Shown here: piece by piece, positions 25,321 through 33,835 of the stretch
Position numbering within the stretch: the first letter of the stretch is position 1
How the letters are laid out: every line of letters starts with the position of its first letter
DNA from: JABFRG01 sp046351415
Lineage (GTDB): Bacteria > Myxococcota_A > Polyangia > Polyangiales > Polyangiaceae
Length of the DNA: 64,000 nucleotides
NCBI GenBank assembly: GCA_046351415.1
Contig: JAXLYO010000002.1
Location: 372,001 to 436,000 of the forward strand
Reading direction: 5' to 3'
Program-made: the position numbers and the translations under genes
Notes under the pieces: model-generated
Databases searched by the model: none
Seen by the model: the letters and a program-made list of their open reading frames with translations, nothing else
Told to the model about the DNA's origin: nothing

Positions 25321-26189
25321 CGTCGCGCGACTCCGTCGGCGCGGGTCTGCTCAGACAGCGTGCTCAATTTCCGCTTGTAGATCGCCCTGGTTCTTTCGAG
25401 TTCCTCCATGAACTCCACCTTCATACCCTGTCCGCACGTGGCCCGGGGCCGCGGCTGGTTTGCCGTCCTGGCTTCGGAGCACAGGTGTGGGCGTCTGACG
25501 CCGTCCTCTTCGATTTCAGTGAGAACCTCGATGCGTGCGCTCGCGGGAATATCGAACTGCTTGAGTGGCCGCCAACGCTCGCAAGACAGGCCCTCCTGCA
25601 CGGTTCCGACTCCGTCATAGATGCGGAGCGTAGTGGAATCGCGGATGGCGCCCCACTGGAGCGGGGCGCTGTCGTCGCCGCCATACGTTTCGAAGCGCGC
25701 GACCCAATGGGGCGATCGGGAGTGGCCAACAGCCTCTTCCGTCGCGAAGGGAAGTGCACCGCATGGGGCCTGGGCCACCTGATCTCGAATCATCGGACGC
25801 GCGGAGAGGTAGACCGAAACGGGACCGGCGCCGTCCGCCACTTCGATGCGGTGAACGACCGAAGCATAGGGAAGCTCCGCGGTCGGCTTGCGGGCTATTT
25901 GCGCAACCCAAGTCAAACGTATCGTGTTTCCGGATAACGCGAGCGTCGCTTCGGAAGTTGCGTCGGTCGGCACACACTCCTTTTCCGTTACGCGATCCGT
26001 AACCCTCGGAGACGGCTCGAACGCCGGACCAGCGTAGGCGGCAACGCGTGGCACGTTGAATGGATCCGGTGCAGCCGGATACCCGACCTCGACGTACGCG
26101 AGACCCCATGCACAGGCGGCAAGGAACGACGCGAGTATTTGACCCCGCTCGGATCGAGTGAACGAATGCGTCCAGTCGCTGTCACCCAT
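25317..26189 (-). CDS. hypothetical membrane-anchored protein
   Basis: This 290-residue protein has one N-terminal hydrophobic segment (ILASFLAACAWGLAYVEV, about 18-35), probably an anchor or uncleaved signal. The rest is a beta-rich exported domain with scattered Cys, ending in a charged helix (MEELERTRAIYKRKL). No family was recognised. It lies on the reverse strand, next to the sirtuin gene, between rpmF and fabD, so it is part of the sequence that splits the fatty-acid cluster. Confidence 0.65.
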   Translation of the reverse strand: MGDSDWTHSFTRSERGQILASFLAACAWGLAYVEVGYPAAPDPFNVPRVAAYAGPAFEPSPRVTDRVTEKECVPTDATSEATLALSGNTIRLTWVAQIARKPTAELPYASVVHRIEVADGAGPVSVYLSARPMIRDQVAQAPCGALPFATEEAVGHSRSPHWVARFETYGGDDSAPLQWGAIRDSTTLRIYDGVGTVQEGLSCERWRPLKQFDIPASARIEVLTEIEEDGVRRPHLCSEARTANQPRPRATCGQGMKVEFMEELERTRAIYKRKLSTLSEQTRADGVARR

Positions 26190-26286
26190 CCGCGGAGTCT
26201 AGCAAGCGCGAAGGTGACGTCCGCCATACGATCGGACCTCGGCGAACGTGCCCCGAAGCAAGTGGAGGCTTCCGCGCAGTGGTTCG

Positions 26287-27012
26287 TCAGCGAAGCTCGG
26301 CGAGCACTTCCGAAGCCTTTCCACGCAAGCGGTGCGTGTAGAGATCGGACATCGGCGTGTCTTCCAAGTTCACTTCGACCGTAACGGCGCCCGCCCGAGC
26401 GGCAATACGAGGAAGGTCAGCGGCGGGATACACCACCGCAGACGTTCCGACGCTCACCAGCAAATCGCACGATGCGAGAGCCTCGCGCGCCCGCGCGACG
26501 ACGCGGGGGTCGAGTGCGTCCTCGAACCAGACGATGTCGGGGCGCAGGTATGCACCGCATGAGCACTTTCGTTCGATCGGGAGCGTGAAGTCTTCGTGCA
26601 CCTGGCGCTCTGCATCACAACGCACCCGCCACAAGCTCCCGTGGAGTTCGACCAACCCCTCACGGCCACGCGCGCCCTCCGTCGCGTGAATGCTCGCGGA
26701 CGACCGGGCGTGCAAACCATCGATGTTCTGCGTCACGACGACGGTGCCAGGGATGTCCCGCTGCACTTCCGCGATGATGCGATGGCCGAGGTTTGGCTCC
26801 TTCGATGCAACGAACGCGCGTCTTACATCGTGGAAATCCCATACCTTCTCGGGGTCTCGATCGAAGGCGCGCTGGCATGCGTAATCTTCGTAGCGGTACT
26901 CGTTCCACAAGCCGCCTGCACCGCGATAGGTCGGAATGCCACTCTCTGCGGAGAGCCCCGCGCCCGTGAAAAACACGATGCGACGGAAATCTGCGAACCT
27001 TAGGACAGGCAT
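26287..27012 (-). CDS. cobB: Sir2-family NAD-dependent protein deacylase (CobB-like)
   Basis: This 241-residue sirtuin should remove acyl groups from lysines using NAD. Seen: GAGLSAESGIPTYRG (NAD loop), TQNIDGLH, the catalytic His in ELHGS, RPDIVWFED and GTSAVVYPA. The zinc site looks like the E. coli CobB subtype, with one Cys in VRCDAE and a KCSC pair rather than two CxxC pairs. At the place of the class III YxxR motif, which marks desuccinylases, it has HDVR, so the Tyr is replaced. It is divergent from fabD, 126 bp away, on the opposite strand. Confidence 0.9.
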   Translation of the reverse strand: MPVLRFADFRRIVFFTGAGLSAESGIPTYRGAGGLWNEYRYEDYACQRAFDRDPEKVWDFHDVRRAFVASKEPNLGHRIIAEVQRDIPGTVVVTQNIDGLHARSSASIHATEGARGREGLVELHGSLWRVRCDAERQVHEDFTLPIERKCSCGAYLRPDIVWFEDALDPRVVARAREALASCDLLVSVGTSAVVYPAADLPRIAARAGAVTVEVNLEDTPMSDLYTHRLRGKASEVLAELR

Positions 27013-27138
27013 GATGATCGAGCGTAGCAGCCACGCGGGGACGGCGGCATCCTCGTTGCGACTCGCGTCGTGCGTACGCGGTTGCGCGCGTGCTCGGGCC
27101 TATGGCGAAGACTCGAATTCTGCGGTATTCGCAGCGGC

Positions 27139-28089
27139 ATGACGACCTCCTCCTCGGCGTGGCTCTTTCCTGGGCAGGGTTCCCAGTCCGTCGGTATGGG
27201 CAAAGACGTACTCGAAGCGTCGAAGGCGGCCCGCCGCATTTTCGAACGCGCCGACGAGGCCCTCGGCGAGAAGCTCTCCACGATCATTCTCGAAGGCCCG
27301 GAAGCCGAGCTCACGCTCACGGCGAACGCTCAGCCTGCGCTCGTGACCGTCAGCATCGCGCTCCTCGAAGCGCTGCGTGAACGCGTTCCCAACCTTCCGG
27401 CCCCCGCGTTCGGCGCAGGGCACTCCTTGGGTGAATACTCGGCCCTCGTCGCGAGCGGTGCGCTCTCGTTCGAAGACGCGATTCGCATCGTCCGGGCGCG
27501 CGGTCGCGCGATGCAGAGTGCCGTCGCTCCGGGAGAAGGCGCCATGGCTGCAGTGATGAGCGTCGATGCGAGCGTCCTCGAGAGCATCTGCCAAGAGGCA
27601 TCGGAGGGCGAAGTGCTCAGCCTCGCCAACTTCAATGCCCCTGGGCAAATCGTCATCGCCGGGAGCGCTGGTGCGGTCGCGCGCGCAGCGTCTCGCGTCG
27701 AAGCGGCGCGCGGCAAGATGATCCCGCTCAAGGTGAGTGCCCCCTTCCACTGCGCGCTCATGGCTCCTGCGGCCGAGGTCGTCGCAAAGGCCGTAGCGGG
27801 CGTTTCCCTTTCGCCGCTCGCGTTCCCCGTCGTTGCCAACGTCGATGCGATGCCGAACCAATCCCCGGAGCGCGTCGCCGAGCTGCTCACGAGGCAAGTC
27901 GCCGGCGCCGTCCGCTGGGAACAATCTGTACAATACATGCAAGCCAACGGCATCACCTCCGCCCTCGAGATTGGCCCGGGCAAGGTCCTCGCAGGACTCG
28001 TCAAGCGCATCGCCAAGACCATCACCGTGACCAATATCTTCGACGCCGCCTCGCTCGATGCCGCGGCAACCGCTCTCTCGGCGGCCTAG
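27139..28089 (+). CDS. fabD: malonyl-CoA:ACP transacylase
   Basis: FabD loads malonyl groups onto ACP for fatty-acid elongation. It is 316 residues. The family motifs are FPGQGSQSVGMG near the N-terminus, the nucleophile GHSLGEYSAL, the Arg in RGRAMQ and the catalytic His region APFHCALM. Start ATG at 27139 (MTTSSSAWLF); the upstream in-frame start adds sequence outside the family. It opens a co-directional run to ribD at 32659. Confidence 0.96.
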   Translation: MTTSSSAWLFPGQGSQSVGMGKDVLEASKAARRIFERADEALGEKLSTIILEGPEAELTLTANAQPALVTVSIALLEALRERVPNLPAPAFGAGHSLGEYSALVASGALSFEDAIRIVRARGRAMQSAVAPGEGAMAAVMSVDASVLESICQEASEGEVLSLANFNAPGQIVIAGSAGAVARAASRVEAARGKMIPLKVSAPFHCALMAPAAEVVAKAVAGVSLSPLAFPVVANVDAMPNQSPERVAELLTRQVAGAVRWEQSVQYMQANGITSALEIGPGKVLAGLVKRIAKTITVTNIFDAASLDAAATALSAA

Positions 28090-28164
28090 GGTACATCTCA
28101 TCACCTCTCCCGTCGGGTCCGCGGCGGGGCAGGCTCTTTGCATCCTCACAGAAAGGCTCTCTCC

Positions 28165-28911
28165 ATGTTCCGACTCGACTCTCGTGTTGCTCTCGTCACC
28201 GGCGCCTCTCGCGGCATCGGTCGTGCCACCGCCGAAGCCCTCGCCGCGCAAGGCGCCACCGTCGTCATCAACTACGTGAAGGGCGAAGCAGCAGCGAAGG
28301 AAGTCGCGGACGGCATCATCGCCAAAGGCGGCAAAGCAGAGATCCTCGGCTTCGACGTTGCCGATACCGCCAGCACCGAGGCCGCCATCGAGGGGCTCGC
28401 GAAGAAGCACGGTCGTCTCGACATTCTCGTCGCCAATGCCGGAATCGCCATCGATGGCCTTCTTCTGCGCTTGAAGGACGAAGAGCTCCAAAAGCTCTTC
28501 GACATCAACGTGAAAGGCGCGATCACGAGCGCACGCGCGGCGACCCGCCCGATGATGAAGGCCAAGTGGGGTCGCATCATCTTCGTGTCGAGCGTCGTCG
28601 GTGAAATGGGCAACGCAGGTCAGACAGCCTATGCCGCGACGAAGGCGGCCCTTCTTGGTGTCACGAAGTCCATCGCGCGCGAGTACGCTTCGCGGAGCAT
28701 CACCGTGAACGCAGTGACGCCCGGCTTCATCGACACCGACATGACGCAAACGATCACGCCTGCGATGAAAGAGCAGCTGAACAAGATGATTCCGCTCGGT
28801 CGCACGGGCCGCGCCGAAGAAGTCGCCGCAAGCTGCGTGTACCTCGCCAGCGAAGAAGCATCCTACGTCACGGGCCAAGTGCTTCGCGTGAACGGCGGCA
28901 TGTACGTTTGA
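28165..28911 (+). CDS. fabG: 3-oxoacyl-ACP reductase
   Basis: This NADPH-dependent short-chain reductase of fatty-acid synthesis has 248 residues. It has the cofactor motif TGASRGIG, NAG, and the catalytic Ser/Tyr/Lys in VSSVVG and AYAATKAAL; the C-terminal GQVLRVNGGMYV is typical of FabG. Start ATG at 28165 has GAAAGG eight bases upstream; an in-frame TTG at 28138 is less likely. It lies between fabD (75 bp) and acpP (180 bp). Confidence 0.96.
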   Translation: MFRLDSRVALVTGASRGIGRATAEALAAQGATVVINYVKGEAAAKEVADGIIAKGGKAEILGFDVADTASTEAAIEGLAKKHGRLDILVANAGIAIDGLLLRLKDEELQKLFDINVKGAITSARAATRPMMKAKWGRIIFVSSVVGEMGNAGQTAYAATKAALLGVTKSIAREYASRSITVNAVTPGFIDTDMTQTITPAMKEQLNKMIPLGRTGRAEEVAASCVYLASEEASYVTGQVLRVNGGMYV

Positions 28912-29052
28912 CGCATTGCGCTGAAACGCTTCGCCAAGGCCTCGCCTAACTGCGCGAAACATTGCGCACTATTTTCTTCGTCTCCCCCTCCCCGGCGCTA
29001 CATGGGAACACTAGACACTGGCCGCGGGAGTGTGTAGAAACCGCTCTCCTAC

Positions 29053-29069
29053 GCCCGTTCTTTTCGGGC
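29053..29069 (+). promoter_or_regulatory. GC hairpin in the acpP leader
   Basis: GCCCG and CGGGC frame a T-rich loop (TTCTTTT), 22 bases before the acpP start codon and just upstream of its ribosome site. It may stabilise the acpP message or attenuate read-through from fabG. It has no T tract after the stem, so a terminator is less likely. Confidence 0.35.
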
Positions 29070-29091
29070 AAAACGCATTCCAGAGGAAACA

Positions 29092-29334
29092 ATGGCCAAG
29101 GATATTCCTGCCGAAGTAAAACGAATCATCAAAGAGCAGCTCGACGTCGACGAGGCAAACATCAAGCCTGAGTCGATGTTCGTCGAAGACTTGGGCGCCG
29201 ATTCTCTGGGTCTCGTTGAACTCGTCCTCGCTTTCGAAGCTGCCTTCGAGATCGACATCCCGGACGAAGACACCGAGAAGATCCGCACCGTGCAAGACGC
29301 CATCGACTACGTCGAAAAGCACGCGAAGAAGTAG
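29092..29334 (+). CDS. acpP: acyl carrier protein
   Basis: This 80-residue acidic protein carries the phosphopantetheine attachment Ser in LGADSLGLVEL and the usual three-helix pattern (VKRIIKEQLDVDE, FEIDIPDED, TVQDAIDYVEKH). GAGGAAAC precedes the ATG. It is in the standard position between fabG and fabF. The DSLGL form replaces the more common DSLDTVEL. Confidence 0.97.
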   Translation: MAKDIPAEVKRIIKEQLDVDEANIKPESMFVEDLGADSLGLVELVLAFEAAFEIDIPDEDTEKIRTVQDAIDYVEKHAKK

Positions 29335-29359
29335 AGCGGATCTGGAGCAGAGCGAGCCC

Positions 29360-30607
29360 ATGGAGCGTGTCGTCGTAACCGGAATTGGAATGGTTTGCCC
29401 CATGGGGCAAGACCTCGAGTCATCGTGGAAAGCACTCCTCGCTGGCGAGAGTGGCGTTGGCCCCATTACGCAATTCGACACCACCGGTTACCGCGCACGC
29501 ATCGCCGCCGAAGTGAAGAACTGGGACGCCACCAAATTCATCGACAAGAAGAAGGTGAAGGAGATGGACCGGTTCACCGAGTTTGCGGTGGGCGCGGGCC
29601 ACATGGCCGTTCGCGACGCGCAGCTCGAGCTCACGGACGCAGAACGCGAAGAAGCTGGGTGCTTCGTCGGCGTGGGCCTCGGCGGGCTCGGCACGATGGA
29701 AACGGCCAAGCAGAGCATCATCGACAAGGGCCCCGGGAAGATCAGTCCCTACGCGATTCCGCGTATCATCGCGAATCTCGCGGCGGGGCAACTCTCGATG
29801 ATTCACGGGCTCAAGGGCCCGAGCTATGCGACTACGAGTGCCTGTTCGAGCGGCGCGCACGCCCTCGGCGAAGCCGTGCAGTGGATCAAGCGCGGCATGT
29901 GCAGTGTCATGCTCGCTGGCGGCGCCGAATCGACCATCACGCCCGTCGGTATCGGTGGCTTCGAAGCCATGATGGCGCTCTCACGTCGCAACGAAGAGCC
30001 GCATCGCGCGAGCCGTCCCTTTGCGCAAGGGCGCGACGGGTTCGTCTGCGGCGAAGGCTCCGCCGTGATGGTGCTCGAATCGCTGACGCGCGCCAAGAAG
30101 CGCGGCGCACGCATTTACTGCGAGATTGTTGGCTACGGCGCATCGAGTGACGCGCACCACCTCACGCAGCCGGCCCCGCAAGGCGAAGGCGCACAGCGTT
30201 CGATGCGCATGGCGCTGAAGGACGCAAAGATCTCCCCGGAGATGGTCGACTACATCAACGCGCATGCGACCTCGACGCCCGTCGGCGACATCTCCGAGTC
30301 GCAAGCGATCAGCGGCGTCTTCGGAGCGCACGCCACCGACAAGAAGCTCTGGATCAGCTCGACCAAGTCGATGATGGGCCACTTGCTGGGTGCCGCCGGC
30401 GCCGTCGAAAGCGCCGTCTGCGCGATGGCCATCGCGAACGGCCGCGTCCCTCCGACTATCAATCTCGAAGAGCCCGACCCGCAATGCGTGCTCGACTACG
30501 TGCCGCTCGTGGCACGAGAACGCCGCATCAAGTACGCGCTCAACAATTCCTTCGGGTTCGGCGGTACCAACGCCGCCCTCATTTTCGCCCAGTACGACGG
30601 CAAATGA
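29360..30607 (+). CDS. fabF: 3-oxoacyl-ACP synthase II
   Basis: This condensing enzyme of fatty-acid elongation has 415 residues. The Cys-His-His set is clear: TTSACSSGAHA (Cys), NAHATSTPVGD (His) and SMMGHLLGAAG (His); the C-terminus has NNSFGFGGTNAAL. ATG at 29360, 25 bp after acpP. Its stop overlaps the rpiB start in ATGA. Confidence 0.97.
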   Translation: MERVVVTGIGMVCPMGQDLESSWKALLAGESGVGPITQFDTTGYRARIAAEVKNWDATKFIDKKKVKEMDRFTEFAVGAGHMAVRDAQLELTDAEREEAGCFVGVGLGGLGTMETAKQSIIDKGPGKISPYAIPRIIANLAAGQLSMIHGLKGPSYATTSACSSGAHALGEAVQWIKRGMCSVMLAGGAESTITPVGIGGFEAMMALSRRNEEPHRASRPFAQGRDGFVCGEGSAVMVLESLTRAKKRGARIYCEIVGYGASSDAHHLTQPAPQGEGAQRSMRMALKDAKISPEMVDYINAHATSTPVGDISESQAISGVFGAHATDKKLWISSTKSMMGHLLGAAGAVESAVCAMAIANGRVPPTINLEEPDPQCVLDYVPLVARERRIKYALNNSFGFGGTNAALIFAQYDGK

Positions 30608-31041
30608 AACTGGTCTTCGCTGCCGACCACGGAGGGTTCGCGCTCAAGGCGGAGCTCGTCACGCTCGCGCGCACCTTCGGGCACGAAATTGAAGACCTCG
30701 GCGTCCACAACGGCGACTCGGTCGACTACCCCGACTTCGCGCATCGCGCAGCCGAACTCGTAAAGGGTGGCAAAGCCGATCGGGCCATCCTCGTCTGCGG
30801 TAGTGGCGTCGGCATGTCGCTCGCGGCCAACAAGCACGCCGGCATCCGCGCCGTCGTTTGCTCCGACGTCTACACCGCGAAGATGAGCCGGGCGCACAAC
30901 GATGCGAACGTCCTCTGTCTCGGCGCACGCGTGGTTGGCTCGGGTCTCGCCGCCGAAATCTTCACGACGTGGTTGAACGGCGCGTTCGAGGGCGGCCGTC
31001 ACGCCGGTCGCGTCGCAAAAATCGAGCCTCCAAGCAAGTAA
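30604..31041 (+). CDS. rpiB: ribose-5-phosphate isomerase B
   Basis: This 145-residue enzyme interconverts ribose-5-phosphate and ribulose-5-phosphate. Motifs include AADHGGFALK, the catalytic Cys in LVCGSGVGMSLAANK, and SRAHNDANVLCLGARV. The family usually reads CGTG; here it is CGSG, a mild change. ATG at 30604 overlaps the fabF stop. Its place between fabF and nrdR is found in other myxobacteria and deltaproteobacteria. Confidence 0.95.
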   Translation: MKLVFAADHGGFALKAELVTLARTFGHEIEDLGVHNGDSVDYPDFAHRAAELVKGGKADRAILVCGSGVGMSLAANKHAGIRAVVCSDVYTAKMSRAHNDANVLCLGARVVGSGLAAEIFTTWLNGAFEGGRHAGRVAKIEPPSK

Positions 31042-31076
31042 CGGTAGGCCGCACACACGGCGCGGCAATCCATCAC

Positions 31077-31565
31077 ATGAAGTGCCCATTTTGCCCCCAC
31101 GCCGACAGCAAGGTCATCGACTCGCGGACCTCGGCGGGCCACGATGTCACCCGTCGTCGTCGCGAATGTGAAGCCTGCGGTCGCAGATTCACGACCTACG
31201 AGAGGGTCGAAGAAGTCCTTCCGATGGTCGTCAAGAAGGACGGGCGACGCGAGGTGTTCGATCGCCAGAAGATTCTCTCGGGTCTCCTCCGCGCCTCGGA
31301 GAAGCGCGCCATTCCCGTGGCCACTCTCGAAGGCATCGTCGACGCGGTCGAACGCGAGCTCATCGACCTCGGTGAGAAAGAAGCGACGAGCCAAGGTCTC
31401 GGAGAGCGCGTCATGGCACGGCTGAAGACGCTCGATGGCATCGCGTACGTTCGCTTCGCGAGCGTGTACCGATCGTTCCGGGACATCACCGAGCTCCGCG
31501 AAGAGCTCGACATGCTCGTTCGCGGCGAGAAAGCCTCCACCGGAAGCCCCAAGGGGACGTCATGA
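31077..31565 (+). CDS. nrdR: transcriptional repressor NrdR
   Basis: NrdR represses ribonucleotide reductase genes in response to ATP/dATP. It has 162 residues: a zinc ribbon (CPFC at 3-6, then CEACGRRFTTYER) and an ATP-cone (VVKKDGRREVFDRQKILSGL is its start, written here only up to that point). ATG at 31077. The stop overlaps the ribD ATG. The nrdR-ribD pairing is widespread. Confidence 0.96.
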   Translation: MKCPFCPHADSKVIDSRTSAGHDVTRRRRECEACGRRFTTYERVEEVLPMVVKKDGRREVFDRQKILSGLLRASEKRAIPVATLEGIVDAVERELIDLGEKEATSQGLGERVMARLKTLDGIAYVRFASVYRSFRDITELREELDMLVRGEKASTGSPKGTS

Positions 31566-32659
31566 AACACGAAGATTTCATGCTGAAGGCCCTCGAGCAA
31601 GGCCGCAAAGGTCACCCCTCCCCGAACCCTCACGTCGGAGCCGTCATCGTCAAGGACGACACCATCATCAGTGTTGGCCATCACGAACGCGCAGGTGAAG
31701 AGCACGCCGAAATCATGGCGCTGCGCGCTGCGGGCGATCGCGCGCGTGACGCGACACTCTACGTGACGCTCGAGCCCTGCAATCACACGGGCAAGACGCC
31801 CCCCTGCACCGAGGCCCTTCTCGCAGCGGGCATCAAAACCGTCGTATTCGGCTCCGCAGACCCCAATCCACACGTCGCAGGCGGCGGCATGAAGCGCCTT
31901 CGCGCCGCAGGCATCGAGGTTGTGACCGGCGTTTGCGAAAAGGCATGCGACGCGCTCATTCGCCCCTGGCAGAAGTTCGTGACGCAAGGCGTGCCCCATG
32001 TCTCACTGAAGCTCGCGCTTTCGCTCGATGGTCGCATCGCAACGAAGACGGGCTCGTCCAAGTGGGTCACCGGCAAAATCGCGCGCGCCAAGGTGCACGA
32101 GCTTCGCGCACGCATGGATGCCGTCGCAGTGGGCATTGGCACTGCTCTCGCCGACGACCCACGCCTTACCGTGCGAACTGTCGTCGGCGTGAACCCCGCC
32201 CGCATCGTTTTCGATACGAAACTGCGCCTACCGCTCGGCGGTCGCCTCGTCGCTACCGCCCGCGAGACGCCAACCTGGGTCATCACGAGCGACGAGACTC
32301 CAGCCACCGAGCACGAGAAGGCCCTCGTTCATGCAGGCGTTCGCATCATTCGTGTCCCGCAATCTCCCGAGGGCCGCATCGACGTTCGTGCGGCGCTCGA
32401 GGCTCTTGCGCGCGACAACATCGTGTCGCTCCTCGTCGAAGGCGGTGCCGAACTCGCGGGAAGCTTCCTCGCTGGCGAACTTGCGGACGACCTCCACGCG
32501 TTCATCGCGCCCTCTCTCTTCGGTCCGCGAGGTCGTCCGGGAGCCGTCGACTGGGCCGGACCGCCAACGCCCGAAGAAGCTCCCCGCCTCAAGACACCCG
32601 TGTGGGAGCTTTGCGGCGAGGACGCATATGTCCACGGCCCCATCGACTATCGTCGCTGA
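31562..32659 (+). CDS. ribD: bifunctional riboflavin biosynthesis deaminase/reductase
   Basis: RibD deaminates the pyrimidine ring and reduces the ribose side chain in riboflavin synthesis. It has 365 residues. The deaminase half has the zinc site HAE and EPCNHTGKTPPC; the reductase half has LSLDGRIAT and LLVEGGAELAGSFL. ATG at 31562 overlaps nrdR. The usual followers ribE, ribBA and ribH are absent; the next gene is convergent and only 6 bases away. Confidence 0.96.
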   Translation: MKHEDFMLKALEQGRKGHPSPNPHVGAVIVKDDTIISVGHHERAGEEHAEIMALRAAGDRARDATLYVTLEPCNHTGKTPPCTEALLAAGIKTVVFGSADPNPHVAGGGMKRLRAAGIEVVTGVCEKACDALIRPWQKFVTQGVPHVSLKLALSLDGRIATKTGSSKWVTGKIARAKVHELRARMDAVAVGIGTALADDPRLTVRTVVGVNPARIVFDTKLRLPLGGRLVATARETPTWVITSDETPATEHEKALVHAGVRIIRVPQSPEGRIDVRAALEALARDNIVSLLVEGGAELAGSFLAGELADDLHAFIAPSLFGPRGRPGAVDWAGPPTPEEAPRLKTPVWELCGEDAYVHGPIDYRR

Positions 32660-32665
32660 GCGCGC

Positions 32666-33721
32666 TCAAAGTTGCACGAGGAGAGGCTCGACCAGCGCAC
32701 GGTCCGCTGCGCTCGCACCTTGGCGAAACGCAGTCGTTTCCTCTTCACGAACCGCTTCGAGTTCGGGGAACGTCGCGCTCAGCCATTGGAGTGTGCGAAA
32801 GGCGAGAGCCGCATGCCGCGCTTCGTCTTCGGCGAGTTCCCGTCGAAACGCTGCCAGCTCGGGGTCCTTCGTCGTGAGACTGGTCACATCTGCGCGTGCG
32901 GCGGCCAGCGTCTCGCCGATGGCTCCGCCCCGGAAGACATCGCGATAGAGCGCTTCTGGTGCACCCACACCGGCTCGAAGGGGGGCAACCGCTGCGGAAA
33001 GAGGCGAAGGCTCCACCTTCCCGCCCCCGAACCTCTCCACGAAGTCGAGCGTGCGCGACGCATGGCGGACTTCGTCCGAAAGGGCTTGCGCCGTTGCCCC
33101 CAAGAGCCAAGACGGAGCCCCGAGCGCCATCAGTTCAGCGATGGTGCGCGCGAAAGCCGCAATGCTCGCGTGCTCCTCGACAGCCGCCGTTCGCAACGTC
33201 GCCAGCAGGTCGCCGTTCGCGGCGTTCTCCTCGGATACGACATCGCGCGCGAAACGCAAAGATGCGGTATGCACGTGCCCATCTACGACGAGCGGTCGTC
33301 CCTCGTAGATGGGCTTGTGAACTCCGCAGGTACCCGTCTTGGAGAAGACCGCGCCATTGAAACCGAAGACGCAATAGAGCCCCGTTTCGCACGCGCGCTC
33401 GGCATCACAAACCTCCCCTTCCTTGCGCGCTCTGCCTTTCCCCGCAGTCGTTGCCGAGCCACGGACGGGCGGCGAGGTCGAGGTCACGGCAACCGAGGGA
33501 ACCGACGACGTGACGGGGGCGCCACTTCCAAGGGGCGCGACGGTCGCTACAGGCGTCGGGGCGGTGGAGCCCGAAGCGCCGGGGGGCGGCGCGGCCGATG
33601 CGCTCGCAACGGGAAGCAACGTGGGCTCGGTTTCGGGCGGTCGTTGTTCCGCGCCGTTGCGACAGCCTCCGAGTGCCGCGAGCTGCATCAAGACGAGCGT
33701 CGGAATGCGCGAATTTGCCAT
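32666..33721 (-). CDS. lipoprotein with Cys-rich module and ferritin-like di-iron domain
   Basis: This 351-residue protein has a lipobox signal (LMQLAALGGC), a Ser/Thr/Pro/Ala linker to about residue 95, and a short Cys-rich module (VCDAERACETGLYC...TGTCG). A four-helix ferritin-like domain follows from about 155. Its metal ligand pattern is plausible: VEEHAS, then DEVRH (ExxH), then DEARH (ExxH). Most ferritin-like proteins are cytosolic; this one should be anchored outside the inner membrane. Role unknown; oxidase or iron binding is possible. It converges with ribD and diverges from def. Confidence 0.78.
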   Translation of the reverse strand: MANSRIPTLVLMQLAALGGCRNGAEQRPPETEPTLLPVASASAAPPPGASGSTAPTPVATVAPLGSGAPVTSSVPSVAVTSTSPPVRGSATTAGKGRARKEGEVCDAERACETGLYCVFGFNGAVFSKTGTCGVHKPIYEGRPLVVDGHVHTASLRFARDVVSEENAANGDLLATLRTAAVEEHASIAAFARTIAELMALGAPSWLLGATAQALSDEVRHASRTLDFVERFGGGKVEPSPLSAAVAPLRAGVGAPEALYRDVFRGGAIGETLAAARADVTSLTTKDPELAAFRRELAEDEARHAALAFRTLQWLSATFPELEAVREEETTAFRQGASAADRALVEPLLVQL

Positions 33722-33791
33722 AAAAATGACGGTATCAACGCTGTGTCATCGCCACAACGCCAACCAACGCGGGCGGCTCGAGACCGAGAGG

Positions 33792-33820
33792 TTTCCAAGA
33801 ACGAACTCCGGTATTAGACT
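33792..33820 (+). promoter_or_regulatory. candidate promoter of def
   Basis: TTTCCA (33792-33797) and TAGACT (33815-33820) are spaced 17 bases, each matching four of six consensus positions. The start codon is 15 bases after the -10 box. Confidence 0.3.
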
Positions 33821-33835
33821 GGAGAAAGAGCTTCC

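Noticed and set aside
27100..28962. 620-codon reverse frame antisense to fabD-fabG
   Set aside because: It covers two certain genes and a gap, with no recognisable domain.
33654..33835. Divergent operator between the ferritin-like lipoprotein and def
   Set aside because: No inverted repeat found; only a weak promoter match for def.
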